Below are positions 12,401-23,992 of a DNA stretch of 64,000 bases, in pieces. The DNA is taken from assembly GCA_021613535.1 (NCBI GenBank), contig CP075495.1, positions 4,216,001 through 4,280,000 of the forward strand. Reading direction: 5' to 3'. This DNA is from Adineta vaga. Its lineage: Eukaryota; Rotifera. Position numbers and translations under genes: made by a program. Each line of letters opens with the position of its first letter. Position 1 is the stretch's first letter. The notes below the pieces were generated by a model. That model was given only the letters and a program-made list of their open reading frames with translations, had not been told where the DNA came from and did no database searches.

Positions 12401-13760
12401 TGCAAAGATATTGTACTGTCAAAAATATAAAGCAAGCACGTAGTTATTTTCTTTTTCTTAGCAACTTGATTGTCTCAATGCTAAAATGACGGCTATTCCT
12501 GATTATTCGCTCAACGCACTACGAGACAAAGCTCAACAATATGATGAAACTTATGCCGATACAATTCAGAAATACGATCAATCCAAAGAACAACATGATA
12601 AAAATCGCCAACATCTTGCTGACATTGTAGAAAACTGTGAAAATATAGCAAAAAAACTCGATGCAAAAATTCATCAACATAATGTAATCACGGAAAACCT
12701 TGAAATTGAACAGACTAGATGCAATGAATTGCAAAAACGTCTGAAAATACTAAAAAATAAATCTCGTCAGATGAATGGTAATATTCTTAAATATGAAAGT
12801 AAAATCAAACAATTAAATAAAAAACGATCCAAAGTAAATATTCATTCTCTTCGTTTCGATCTCATTCTATCATTATTTGTTAGAAATTGGAAGAATTTAA
12901 TGTTGTTATTCGATCAGTTCAAGAAATTCAGCAAGAATTCGATGCCATTACAAATTATCTTAAAGCAAACGAGGATACGTTCGTTTCATAAAGACACGAT
13001 TTCATATTGAGTTGTCAAGTTTTCTATGTTTTTAGTAATGAAGAACGTCGAGAAGTCATTAATCAATATCGAATAAAACGAGATGCGGCAAAACAGTACA
13101 AACAAACATACGAACGATGCTATCAACAAATTGAAGTGAGTATTAAAATATATCTTTTATGAAAATTTACTATTCCTTTCTCTTACAGTATTTAAAGCAA
13201 TTTATCCAAAAACGTCAAGATAGCTTTCTTACTATTGCTGATCGCCATGAATATTTTCTCAGAAATAAATTTCAAAAATTAATGGACAAGCATGATTTTG
13301 ATGATTGTGACATAAAAATCGATCATAAAAAAGAAGAATTAGAAATAACAGTATGAAAAGAGATATGAAGTTTTTCTTCGAATATAACGAGATATTCTGT
13401 TTCAGGTAAGAAAACATCAAAAACATCTAGCATCATTATCCGGTGGTGAGCGATCCATATCAACATTTTGTTTTCTATTAGCACTTTGGCAATCGATCTA
13501 TCAACCATTTCGATTACTGGATGAATTTGATATTTATATGGTAAATAGAGAAACAAAATTTCTTTTTTGTTGATCGAAATCAAGGTTTTTAGGACAGCGA
13601 AAAATTTCAGTCATCGCTCAATATCCTCTATGAAAATACTCTACAATATTCATCATCTCAACATATAGTATTTACACCTCAAGCAGTTGATTCACAGATG
13701 TGGAATAATTTGAGCGTGCCTGTTTTCAATATGCCAACACCAAAACATTCTTTAGAATAA
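9483..13760 (+). CDS. SMC6: Structural maintenance of chromosomes protein 6 (SMC5/6 complex)
   Basis: Sixteen exons (first 9483-9708, longest 11697-12376, last 13593-13760) join in phase to 1064 residues, the usual SMC6 size. The N-terminal ATPase half has the Walker [10 protein letters not shown] split by intron 1, then [10 protein letters not shown] and [12 protein letters not shown] long coiled coil follows, then a hinge around exon 10 ([28 protein letters not shown]), a second coil, and the ABC signature [18 protein letters not shown] with Walker [12 protein letters not shown]. It acts in the nucleus with SMC5 and NSE proteins in DNA repair and chromosome segregation. Oddity: directly after Walker B the usual D-loop residues (MVNRRI-like) are missing, and the C-terminal tail is shorter and diverged. 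The other key motifs are intact. Confidence 0.93.
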
Positions 13761-15724
13761 TGAGATTTAAATAAGAAAAACATTATTTTTTTTAAATTTT
13801 TGCACAAATTCTATTTTAGTTTGTCTTGAAACGATATACAGATTTAATATTTATATATTATTTATAAACTAAATAAATTTTTCTAACTTTCATATAAATG
13901 AAAAACGAGCATAGAATCATGTAACTGACTTTAGTGATGTATCCAAAGAAGTGCGTTGTTTTGTATAAGAAAATCATTTTCGTTTTTTAAACGTTTCACA
14001 AATGTAATAATTGAAGTGGCACTCAAGTAAATTCTAATACTATATGCAGAACAACATTATTATAACCAATATACACGTTTCTAAACTAAAAAATAGACAT
14101 AAAGAAATATGTTTTGTAAGCAGAGCAATTTATTAAACTATCTATTTTTGTCAGGTTCTTTCAATAAAATTTCGAGGAAAATCATGATATTTAATATAGA
14201 ATGAATCACATTCTCTGATCTTTGTGTTTATCAAGCAGCTTATCGTCCCAGTTTGGTTTTTGTTAACTTTCGACGACTATGACAATTTGTTTCAACACTG
14301 AACTTTTCTACACGGATACACGCCGTATTAAATCTTTAGTTCGTATACAGTGATTAGTCATCGACATTCTTAAACACCCAACTCTCAGTGAAATCATCAA
14401 AACGTATTTTTATGAATTATTTTATTTATTTTCCTAAGCTTTCGTATTCATTTTCTCAAGCAGATTATTATATCAGGCTTCGTTCGCTCGCATTTGTAGA
14501 ACTAGTTATTTCAATATTTTCCATCAGATGTTAACGAATCATTATTCCAAGTTAAAATATGTTCAGATATGTTAAAAATCATCAATATAGCATATAAAAA
14601 GCTGCTTTCAAAAATTGTAACAAAATGCACACGCCGTCTTTGAACTAAATTATTATTAAGTGTTTGTCAAGATTATTTTATACGAATTTTATCAAAAAAG
14701 AGTTTTACAGTTCTGCATTTCAGATTTAAAGAAACTTGTTATCAAGAACAAAAACAAAAAAATCCAGAAGAAAATAAAGTTTATTAGGAAAAAATTTTTA
14801 TTCTGCACGAAAAGCTCACACGATACAACAATGTTGTGAATACGAGAAGATAGATTTAATTGTTAAACAATATCCAGCGATTATGATCGAAGAAACCTTA
14901 ATATAGTAACAATCGATCGGTTCCAGAGTATTCCTGCAATTTCATGATTATAGTATTCCAGACCGGGAAATTTTTGGTTTCATTTTGTATTCTTCAAAAT
15001 ATTCCTTTACTATCCTGTGACGAAATGATAGCTTGCCTAAGATTTTCTGTTGAATATTACCATTAATTGCCAATGATCGGCAAATTGTCACCCTACCAGA
15101 GGGTATGTCCAGAAAAGAAAATGATGAATCAACCATCCGATATTGATATTACGTTGGTATCGATTTATTACTTCATTTGTGTAGTAGGTTTTTAACTTAC
15201 ATATACTACTTGTCTTATTTTGTACAATAAATAAACTGATTTTTAAATAAATTCATAATATAGATGTAACTCTATGAAGACAGTGGATATATTACGTAAA
15301 AATTAGTTTAAATCAGATTCGAATTTCGAAAGTAAAAGTAATTCAATTGATGATAAATCTGATTGTTGGACTTATCGAGTGAATATCGAATAAATCTCTG
15401 GAGTCAGGTGTGCATTTTGTACAGCACTCTCAGCAGCTTTGAGAAGGTAAATACAAGTAAGCCACTTTATTTTGAATCGTGCGTCATCTTTTCATAGAGA
15501 CTTGAAAGTCAGTATATTATTGGAGTGTCTAGTGACATCTTTTCCTACTCGTTGAATCACCATTCATCACTGGTTATTATGCTTACGAATGTAATTTTTT
15601 CTCATATCTGTATGTATCTCTATTCTCTATCTTTATCTATCTCCAATTCAATTCGATTCCACATCTACAATCTTAATCTTTTTTTTTGGTCTTTCACAAA
15701 ATCAAAAACCTGCAAATCATTCCA
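13761..15724. other. Long intergenic region
   Basis: About 2 kb of AT-rich DNA between SMC6 and the GCSH start. The open frames here, including one of 62 codons on the minus strand near 14948-15136, have no recognisable domain or splice partners. It holds the GCSH promoter; I see no other feature. Confidence 0.5.
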
Positions 15725-16213
15725 ATGTCGTTTTTATCGATAAAATTACTTCGTCATGCGAATAAATTATACTCTGTTCGTCAGTTTCATATAACATCAC
15801 GCGTATTTCAAGATCGTTATTACACTAAAAAACACGAATGGGTACAAGTACTTGATAATAAAAAAGAAGTTCGAATTGGTATTAGTGAATTTGCTCAAAA
15901 TGCTTTAGGTGATGTTGTTTATTGTGAATTACCGGCTATTGGTGCAAAACTTAAACGTGATGAAACATTTGCAACATTAGAATCGGTTAAAGCTGTTGCT
16001 GATTGTTTTATGCCAATTGATGGTGAAATCTCGGGTGTCAATGAGCAATTAAAAACTCAGGCTGATTTAATCAATAAAAGTCCATATGAGAATGGTTGGC
16101 TTGTTCAAGCAAAGGTCAATGAGAAAGATCAACAGAATCTGGATAATAGTTTAATGAATGAAAAGAAATATAAAGAATATTTAGAGAAGAATAAAGAGGG
16201 TGCTGATCATTGA
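15725..16213 (+). CDS. GCSH: Glycine cleavage system H protein, mitochondrial
   Basis: The frame is open from 15686, but the ATG at 15725 gives a normal mitochondrial presequence (MSFLSIKLLRHANKLYSVRQ), so I prefer it. The protein has 162 residues in one exon. The mature part starts near RYYTKKHEWVQV and carries the lipoyl-domain core, with the lipoylated Lys in ATLESVKAVAD. It ends with the conserved SPYENGWL region and a charged tail. The H protein shuttles the aminomethyl group among the P, T and L proteins of the mitochondrial glycine cleavage complex. USP40 begins 133 bp downstream on the same strand. Confidence 0.93.
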   Translation: MSFLSIKLLRHANKLYSVRQFHITSRVFQDRYYTKKHEWVQVLDNKKEVRIGISEFAQNALGDVVYCELPAIGAKLKRDETFATLESVKAVADCFMPIDGEISGVNEQLKTQADLINKSPYENGWLVQAKVNEKDQQNLDNSLMNEKKYKEYLEKNKEGADH

Positions 16214-16305
16214 AGAAATGAATGCGTTTTTTTTTCCAATAATATTTTTGATTCAGTGATTGCTTTTGATTATGGTGCTGTTTATCTCCCCTAAAATTTA
16301 GCTAG

Positions 16306-16334
16306 AATAAATACTTTTGATTGAATAATTTTAG
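16306..16334 (+). promoter_or_regulatory. Poly(A) signal followed by splice-acceptor-like site between GCSH and USP40
   Basis: AATAAA at 16306-16311 is followed within 25 bp by attttag at 16328-16334, and the USP40 ATG comes 12 bp later. This is the arrangement expected at the junction of a polycistronic unit resolved by spliced-leader trans-splicing, which is known in bdelloid rotifers. No transcript evidence is available here. Confidence 0.4.
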
Positions 16335-16346
16335 ATTAATAAGAAT

Positions 16347-19300
16347 ATGCTTGAAAATCTCTCGGACAAAGATGATGGTAGAGGAGAAGAATGTAAGTAG
16401 ATTTTTTTTGAGAAATAAAGAGCTTATGCATTGAAATATATTGTAACTTTATCTTTTCATCAAGTGACAACAATGAAATCTGCTGAAAAACCAGTAGCGC
16501 CAAGAAATGAAACTAATCTATGTGGATTACAAAATCAAGGAGCGACTTGGTAAGAGTCTCATTTTTAATATCTTTCAATCAGCTTTAATCATATATTTTG
16601 TCTTTAGTTATTTGAATGTCCTTATTCAAACGTTGCTTTATACGCCTGAATTTCGTGGTATGTTTTCTTTTCTCAAAATATGCTCGTTAAAATATACTCA
16701 ATAAAAATTCTGATGAGCAGAATTTCCAATAGAATACGAATCCTCTAATCTATTTACTTTTTTTCTTCTAGAACCACTCTTTCGTCTCACTTCTAAAGAT
16801 CTTAATCTTTCTGCTAACTATGACGATCAAAATTCCATAACAACTAATGGAAATAATCTTAAAGTAATTTTTTTTTCCTTGGCTTCATCATTCATTCTAA
16901 TTCTTACAAAAAATTAATTCAGGTTCGTAAAATCATTGTCGAATTGCAACGTCTTTTTGCTGAAATGTTATTATTGAATCAACAAGCATGCTCATCAATT
17001 CGATTAACTGATAGTTTTGGTTGGCAATCGAACGAAGTATGTAATTATCATATTATAGAGAATAATTTAATTATTTTAATTTTAATAGGCTATTGATCAT
17101 CAAGATGTTCATGAATTAAATCGTTTACTCTTCGATGCCATTCATAAATCTTTACAAGGTACAAAACAATCAAATTTAATTCGTTCTTGTTACGAAGGAT
17201 CGACTATTAATTATACACAATGTAAACAATGTCAGAACATATTTAAACGATCTGTAAAATAATAGTTACTTTTGTTTTGAATTTGTTTTCTAAAGATAAA
17301 TTTTCCTTCTAGGAAGACTATCAAGATTTACCATTAGTTGTTCAAGATAGTCCTAATTTACATACATCTTTAGCAAATATATTTACTATATCAGAAAAGT
17401 TAATTGGTGATAATCAGTATCGATGTTCTACGTGTGCAAATAATTTGTGTGACGCTGAAAAAGTAGAAGGAGAAAAATGTTTCTTACCGTATTTAAATAT
17501 TTTTATTTAGTGGGCAAAAATCAGTAAATTACCATCGATCTTAACATTACCGCTTCAGCGTTTCGTTTACGATATTAAAACTGGTAATCGACAGAAGAAA
17601 ACGACACGTTATGAATTTCCATTTGATATTGATTTACGACAATATTGCGAAGTAGAAAATATTTCTTACAAGAAAACAGTTAAATTTTTCAATTTCGGTT
17701 TTCTTTCTAAAGGAATCAGTTACAGAAACAAATTACGAATTATTTGCTGTTGTTATTCATAAAGGCACCTGTTATACAGGACATTATTATGGATATATTA
17801 AAGATATTGATCAAATTGGAACATGGACACGTCCACGACCAAAGTCACCGTCGGTAAGATTTACATTTATTGTTAGAGAAAGTACTTGATGTTCTTTGTC
17901 AAGATCTATTACTAAAGTGTTTTATTGATAATATGTAGTTTAATTTATGTTATCATTTTCTCTATCATTCAAATATATTGAAATACCATAAAGTGTAACC
18001 TGAGGAGCTATCAGATTAATATTGATCCTTCTATTTAATAAAAATCATTAGTGCTGAAAAAAAGAATAGTTTGTGTTTCTTAATTAAAATCAATGATATC
18101 ATTGGGAATTTCTACCAACAACACACTTGAGTGAATATAGAAAGATAGGTGTATTTACAAGAATTCTTTTTGATCCTATCGTCTCTTTTAAACTTTAGTG
18201 TGATGGCACTGAAGCGAAACACCTAGTATTATTTACAATGATTATTTTTGTTATTAGATGAAATCAACACAGAAAACAAAATCTTCTAATACATCCAACA
18301 CACCAACAAGTCCGAATACTCGAAATAGTTCGAATCCAAATGAATCTCTCGAAAGTCAAGAAGAAAAAATGAAAAAATTAGACTTAGTTAAAACATTATT
18401 ATTATCATGCGATGATTGGGTGACGATTGAAGATCTTCTGAAAGTATGTCTATAACTCCATTTTTTTAAAAAACAAACTATTTTTTTTAACATTTTTAGA
18501 CCTATCGTGAAAATACCTCAACGTCATGGAGCCGTACACGAGGTGCACATGGTTCATTTACCAAAGTAATTATTTTCTCTTTTACTAAATTTTTTGTTAT
18601 AATTCTTCTTTATTATAGTTTCTTCGAAGTCATCCAGAAGTATTTGAAGTTGATAACAAACGTGTGCGCTTAGCTGAACAGAACTGCTCTATGGATATCG
18701 ATGAAAATGATATTTATGAAATGGACTATGAATCGTCACAAAATGATACTTTAGATGAAAATAATGAACATTGGTTCTGTTTTGATGATTCCATTGTAAC
18801 TTGTGTAACTCGAGATTATATCAAAAAACATTATGAACAAAATGATTGTGCATATATGTTATTTTATCGACAAAACAATCGAAATAAATCAAAAATATAT
18901 TCATCTAATAATACTCTTCATTCAATACCACAATGGCTAGTGAACGAAATTACAGAAAAGAACAAAATTCTCGAAGAGAAACGGTATGCTCGATTTTTTT
19001 CCTTGCATCTCATAATATTTCTATTCTATTTAGTGAAAGTTATGACAAATTTAAAAATCAGTTACCCGTTACAATTTATCCTGGTGAATGGTTTGAAGCT
19101 ATCGATGATGGTCGATTGAATTTAAATAATAAAGATCAATTATTATTTCCGAATCGTTATGGTGAACATGTATTTGATAAGCGAACAAAAATTAACGAAT
19201 TCCTTTCCAAATTTGAGGTAAAATGATGTGTGATGCTCATTGAAATTCTATGATCTTTATTTTAGCAATTGTAATAACCATACTATACTCATACATTCTG

Positions 19301-21879
19301 TATATTTAGGATAAATATGGTGCGGGTAGTCATTTTTATATTGCAAAAAAACTTCGATCGGGTCAATTGCATGTAATAAGTGAATTAATATATTCAAGTA
19401 ATGATGCAATGCTAGATCGAAGTGATCTTTTAACATATCGAAATATCATTGTCTTCAAACATCCATCTTCCCTACCAGATACTGTTTTACAAGGTGAAGA
19501 ATTCGAACCAATTATGCTTAATATAATTTATGGTTTTCCTGATGCTCATGTTCGTGCACCAAATTTAGAATCGACAAAATACATATCTAAAAATACAACA
19601 TTATTAGAATTGAAAGAAAGACTTACGTATGATTATTATCAAAATAATAATCCTCAACGACTAAAACAAATTCGTATGGGAAAATTGAATTTAGAAGAAA
19701 AAAACAATCGTAAATCACGCCGAGAATATAAACCAGATGATGAAAAACAAACTTTGGGACAATTAAATTTACAAGATGGTGATACTTTAGGAATCGATGA
19801 TAAAAATTCATTGTAAGATAATTTTTCTTTCTTTTATCCATAAATAAAAATGTATTTCGTTCTAGTGTACCAAATTGGAAAGATGCATCGTCAAATAATA
19901 CTAATCTTGGAAAAAGTCAATTGTCATTAACAGTTAAAAACGGTCTCGAATCAGTTTATACAAAACCAATGACTTGCAGTTTATCAAATACTACAGTAAG
20001 CCTTTCAAATAACCTATGTATATTTTATATTCAGAATCTTTGTTTTATTTTTTCTATAGTTAATTGCAGAAGTTAAAATGATGGCAATTGAAGCATTCGG
20101 TTTATCACTAGACCCATATATGTGTCGATTATTTATTGATAACGATCCTGATGTTGCTCATATTCCTCGTATGTCTGTTTTCAATGAAAGTATACATTTG
20201 TCATCCTGTTTTTCTTTATAGTTCATGATCATGACACTGTTGGTAACATCAATTTTAAAGATAATAATACTCAATTATGTTTGAAATTTGGTTCTGCATT
20301 AAATGAGAATGACCTTCTTCTATATATTTTATCAGATCGTGAACCTAGCCCATTAGAACTTGTAGTTGATCAAAATACAACATTAACAAATTTATGGTTT
20401 TTAATTAAACAAGAATTGAAAATGGATTGTAAATAAAGTTTCCTACTAAAATTTATTGCTTTTGATATAAATCTTTTTATTTTATTAGTCACCGATAATG
20501 AGTATCATCTATGCGAAGTTACATCTTCGTCAGAAAATGATGAACAACCATTAAATGATTTTGATCAAACACTGATTAACAATGGACTTAGCAATGGAAC
20601 ACAGCTCATAATGAAATCAGGAAGTGTTGCATCGAAGAATCACGTTCGATTGAAAATCTTTCGAATTCTCGGCAAAATCTATGAACCATCTGACGCTAGT
20701 AAGAATAAAATTTTATATAAATTTAAATAAATCACATTCTTTCCTTCATGAGTAGTAAGCATTCATTAAATTACAAATTTAAACACATGAGTGAAATACT
20801 TGTACCTTAAATACTCGAATCAGACGCCATTCTCATTCCTTTCTTTTTGTTCAAAAATCTGAAAACTTTCTTATTAATATGGTCACAAATGAAAGAGCAT
20901 ACATCTATTGATTACTTTTGCTTTTTCAGTTCATACGGTACCCACATTTGAGACGGTTCTATTCGACGAAATTATTGAACTACCACTAATATCTCCATTC
21001 AATGTTCTACGTGAACGTATTGCTCAAATTATCGAATTTAAAGTTCCGCCTAATCATGCACGTGATATTAAACCATCAGAATTTGTTCGTCTTTATGAAA
21101 TGGAAGATGATCAACCAATCTCGATTATTCATGAGCCAATCTTAACAACTCTCAAGTAAATATTATTATCATCACGATTACTATTAAGACTAATTACAAA
21201 ATCATTGTTTTCTTTTTCTCTGTTTAGACAAGCAAAGGTTCAAGATCTCGATTGTTTTGCATTTGAATTATTATCTCATCCTGAATCATTAGGAAAAAAA
21301 GATTTACTTCTCAATATAGTCTACGATAAAAATGAGGATGGAAATGGTTTTCAACATCAATTTGAAGTTCATTGGCCATTAAAAGAGAATATCATTGCTA
21401 AATATGAATATTTAGAACAACATGTTCTAACAAATTTAACATCGTTTATGACAAATAATCTTCATTTTAAAAATGTTTCTAAAAAAGTATTAAAAATTAC
21501 CTTAGCACGTTATTTTCCTGATCGTGCTCAATGGCTTATAATTGATCCACGTACATCATCAAATACGAGTCAAACTAGCAATAAAAAGAATAAAACATCA
21601 AATACACCAACGAAATCAAATCTTAAACTCGAACCATACAAATTAAATGATCAAACTGTTATTGGTGTACTTGAAGGCGAACAACTAACAGTAGACGATT
21701 TCGATACCCGTTATGATCAGAGAAAAAGAGTTGAAATTGAACGTGAAAAAGAACACAAACGAATTAATCGTGAAAAAAATCGAACGGATAACGATCGAAG
21801 TAAAACTAATGGTTCCAGTGGACGTCGAAGATCACCACAAAATACAATGAGAATTGATGTGGATGATTTTGATACTTAG
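16347..21879 (+). CDS. USP40: Ubiquitin carboxyl-terminal hydrolase 40
   Basis: Twenty exons join in phase to 1273 residues, close to vertebrate USP40. The catalytic Cys lies in NQGATCYLNVLIQTL (exon 2/3 junction inside the Cys codon). The catalytic domain continues with LTDSFGW, QDVHELNRLLFDAI, two CxxC pairs (CKQCQ, CSTCANNLC) and the His box GTCYTGHYYGYIKD. A winged-helix-like segment, several ubiquitin-like modules (FEPIMLNIIYGFPDAHV, LNLQDGDTLGI) and a C-terminal ARYFPDRAQWLIIDP module with a Lys-rich, disordered end follow, as in USP40. It removes ubiquitin from substrates; the animal role is poorly defined. Intron 9 (17854-18257) is about 400 bp, far longer than the others. Confidence 0.9.
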
Positions 21880-22074
21880 TCGAAAACAAACATTTCATTT
21901 CATTTCTTTTCTTTTGTATTATCGTTTATAAATATACTTATACATATTTTTTTATATACATAAACTAGATTCATTCCAGAATATGTATTGGATTTTTCGT
22001 GTGTGTGCTTTTTTTAAAATACAACATCGAATGTGATAAGATTTATTAGATTATTTGGGGTTCTTGTTTGTATT

Positions 22075-22650
22075 TTATTGAAATGCATCTACTTCACCTA
22101 ACATGGCACTACAATTCGAACAATAATGAGTCGTTTTTTTACATGATGGAAGACAAAATGGAATGAAAAATAGACAACAACAAAGTAAACATAGAACAAT
22201 AGCGAGAGCAAAAGTCAGATTAGTACTTGCTGTTTCAACGCGTGTATAACTTGTTGTACCACAGTGTGGACATACAGCATTCGTAGAAAATCGCGGCCAT
22301 CGATGGTCAGGTTGAAATGGTGTTGATTGGTGTTTTAAAGAAGCATCTTGAAAGAAATATCATAAGATACAACTTTATTTTTCATAAGACAATCACCTAC
22401 TTTCGATCATTTCGCTATCAATTGATTTTAACTGTTTTATACAACTGGTATTTGATGGTGATTGATGAAGAGCTGTACCGTAAGGTGCTGGTGATACTTC
22501 CACGATTTCTTCAAAGGCTCTTGAATCTTGTTGACTAAAAGGTGTAATATTAATATGATAAACTTGTCCCGAGGCACTTTCATTCATTGCTCGGCTATTT
22601 TGCTGTGTTATTGGTTCATTTCCCATTGTTCCTTCCAGTTCTCCATGCAT
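22075..22650 (-). CDS. LITAF/SIMPLE-type membrane zinc-ribbon protein
   Basis: Two exons, 22650-22401 and 22346-22075, join in phase 1 to 173 residues. The N-terminal 100 residues are Ser/Gln-rich and disordered. The C-terminal LITAF domain has the split zinc-binding pairs CPHCG and, at the far side of a hydrophobic stretch, HYCSNCSAMLGE. The hydrophobic loop between them (ALAIVLCLLCCCLFFIPFCL) is the monotopic membrane anchor. LITAF proteins sit on the cytosolic face of late endosomes and lysosomes and act in membrane sorting; CDIP1 is the closely related form. The ATG at 22650 was chosen because upstream in-frame codons look like leader sequence; the ATG at 22626 is an alternative. Confidence 0.85.
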
Positions 22651-22902
22651 ACTGTATTGATATTTGTGATGAATAATAATATTAAATAACGACCAATTAG
22701 AAAAATAAATAGTCACATTTACTTTTCCTTCTATTCATATTAATATATGAATTAATCAACCGAGACAGTCAACAGTAATCGTTACGTAAATGAGAGATGA
22801 CGCGCAGTATGATATTTAGTGAATATCAGGGCACACCTATTGTTTGCTAAAATAGAGACAAATGAATATCGTTTTGGTACAAACTTGGAAACAAAAAGAG
22901 AG

Positions 22903-22974
22903 TTCCGACGCCGGGAATCGAACCCGGGCCTCCTGCGTGAAAGGCAGAAATCCTAACCACTAGACCACGTCGGA
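22903..22974 (-). tRNA. tRNA-Glu (TTC), copy 1
   Basis: 72 nt on the minus strand. The acceptor stem TCCGACG pairs with CGTCGGA. The D arm is GGTCTAGTGGTTAGGAT, the anticodon loop CTTTCAC gives TTC, and the T arm has GGTTCGAATCC. A run of T follows on the minus strand as Pol III terminator. This is the copy nearest the LITAF-type gene. Confidence 0.95.
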
Positions 22975-23066
22975 CTGTGATAATTATGACAGTGCAAAGA
23001 ACTCTTTTTCATTGTTTACCTTGTCTGCATAAGAAAATAAAGGATTGTATGTATAAAAAAAGAGAA

Positions 23067-23138
23067 TTCCGACGCCGGGAATCGAACCCGGGCCTCCTGC
23101 GTGAAAGGCAGAAATCCTAACCACTAGACCACGTCGGA
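23067..23138 (-). tRNA. tRNA-Glu (TTC), copy 2
   Basis: Sequence identical to copy 1 through all stems and loops. On the minus strand it is followed by a T7 stretch, a good Pol III terminator. Confidence 0.95.
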
Positions 23139-23230
23139 CTGTGATAATTATGACAGTGCAAAGAACACCTTTCATTGTTTACCTTGTCTGCATAAGAAAA
23201 TAAAGGATTGTATGTATAAAAAAAAGAGAA

Positions 23231-23302
23231 TTCCGACGCCGGGAATCGAACCCGGGCCTCCTGCGTGAAAGGCAGAAATCCTAACCACTAGACCACGTCG
23301 GA
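23231..23302 (-). tRNA. tRNA-Glu (TTC), copy 3
   Basis: Identical 72-nt gene. The spacer beyond its 5' end differs from copy 2 by only a few bases. Confidence 0.95.
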
Positions 23303-23399
23303 CTGTGATGATTATGACAGTGCAAAGAACTCTTTTTCATTGTTTATCGTGTCTACATAAGAAAAGAAAATAAAGGATTGTATGTATAAAAAAAGAGAA

Positions 23400-23471
23400 T
23401 TCCGACGCCGGGAATCGAACCCGGGCCTCCTGCGTGAAAGGCAGAAATCCTAACCACTAGACCACGTCGGA
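23400..23471 (-). tRNA. tRNA-Glu (TTC), copy 4
   Basis: Identical 72-nt gene. Its 3'-side spacer has a short duplication (aagaaaagaaaa) that lengthens the unit to 169 bp. Confidence 0.95.
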
Positions 23472-23575
23472 CTGTTATGAATAGAAGGCATTAGTATGCT
23501 TTTATACATAGAATGATAAAATGTTTATGAAGAAAGAAAACAAATTTGTGGAAACGAAGGAGACAAAAAAGAAAA

Positions 23576-23647
23576 TTCCGACGCCGGGAATCGAACCCGG
23601 GCCTCCTGCGTGAAAGGCAGAAATCCTAACCACTAGACCACGTCGGA
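23576..23647 (-). tRNA. tRNA-Glu (TTC), copy 5
   Basis: Identical 72-nt gene, but with flanks unlike the other four copies. Confidence 0.95.
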
Positions 23648-23992
23648 TCGATCTATGAAACAAGTCCATTCCTTTACAATGATAAGATCTTGCTAGGTAT
23701 TTCTCAACATCGTCAGTCACTATGCATAAAATATTTTGATTTGAAAAGTATATCCGTGAATATGTTTACTTTTAAAAAAATTATTCAAATATATTGTAGA
23801 TGATACATGCATAGAAAAATACTAGTTGAATCACCACTTTTATACTTGATCACAAAATAAAATACTAGAGCACCATCGTGGGTTCACTATAGAAAATGCT
23901 GAAGTATTTACTTTATCGCAAAATTTAATATTTATATGTGAATATAATTTATTAATTAATAAAAGTTAAAAGAGAGTTTTTGTTTAAAGAGT
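23648..23992. other. Intergenic
   Basis: AT-rich spacer between the tRNA array and the 3' end of the CDF transporter. No gene seen. Confidence 0.6.

Larger units (their letters stand above)
22903..23647 (-). repeat. Tandem array of five tRNA-Glu genes, about 164-bp unit
   Basis: Copy starts are at 22903, 23067, 23231, 23400 and 23576, so the spacings are 164, 164, 169 and 176 bp. The first four copies share nearly identical spacers (tgtgataattatgacagtg..., then cattgtttacc and gattgtatgtataaaaa). The last spacer is different. This shows recent unit duplication, with the outermost copy probably the oldest. Confidence 0.92.

Noticed and set aside
14948-15136. 62-codon minus-strand frame between SMC6 and GCSH, considered as a gene remnant
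   Set aside because: No recognisable motif, no neighbouring exon, and no good start context.
22903-23647. Regular direct repeats with spacers, considered as a CRISPR-like array
   Set aside because: The repeats are complete 72-nt tRNA genes with Pol III terminators, and the spacers are near-identical, unlike CRISPR.
22984-23720. Two minus-strand open frames sharing the segment RRGLVVRISAFHAGGPGSI
   Set aside because: The shared peptide is just the translation of the tRNA-Glu gene body in two array copies.
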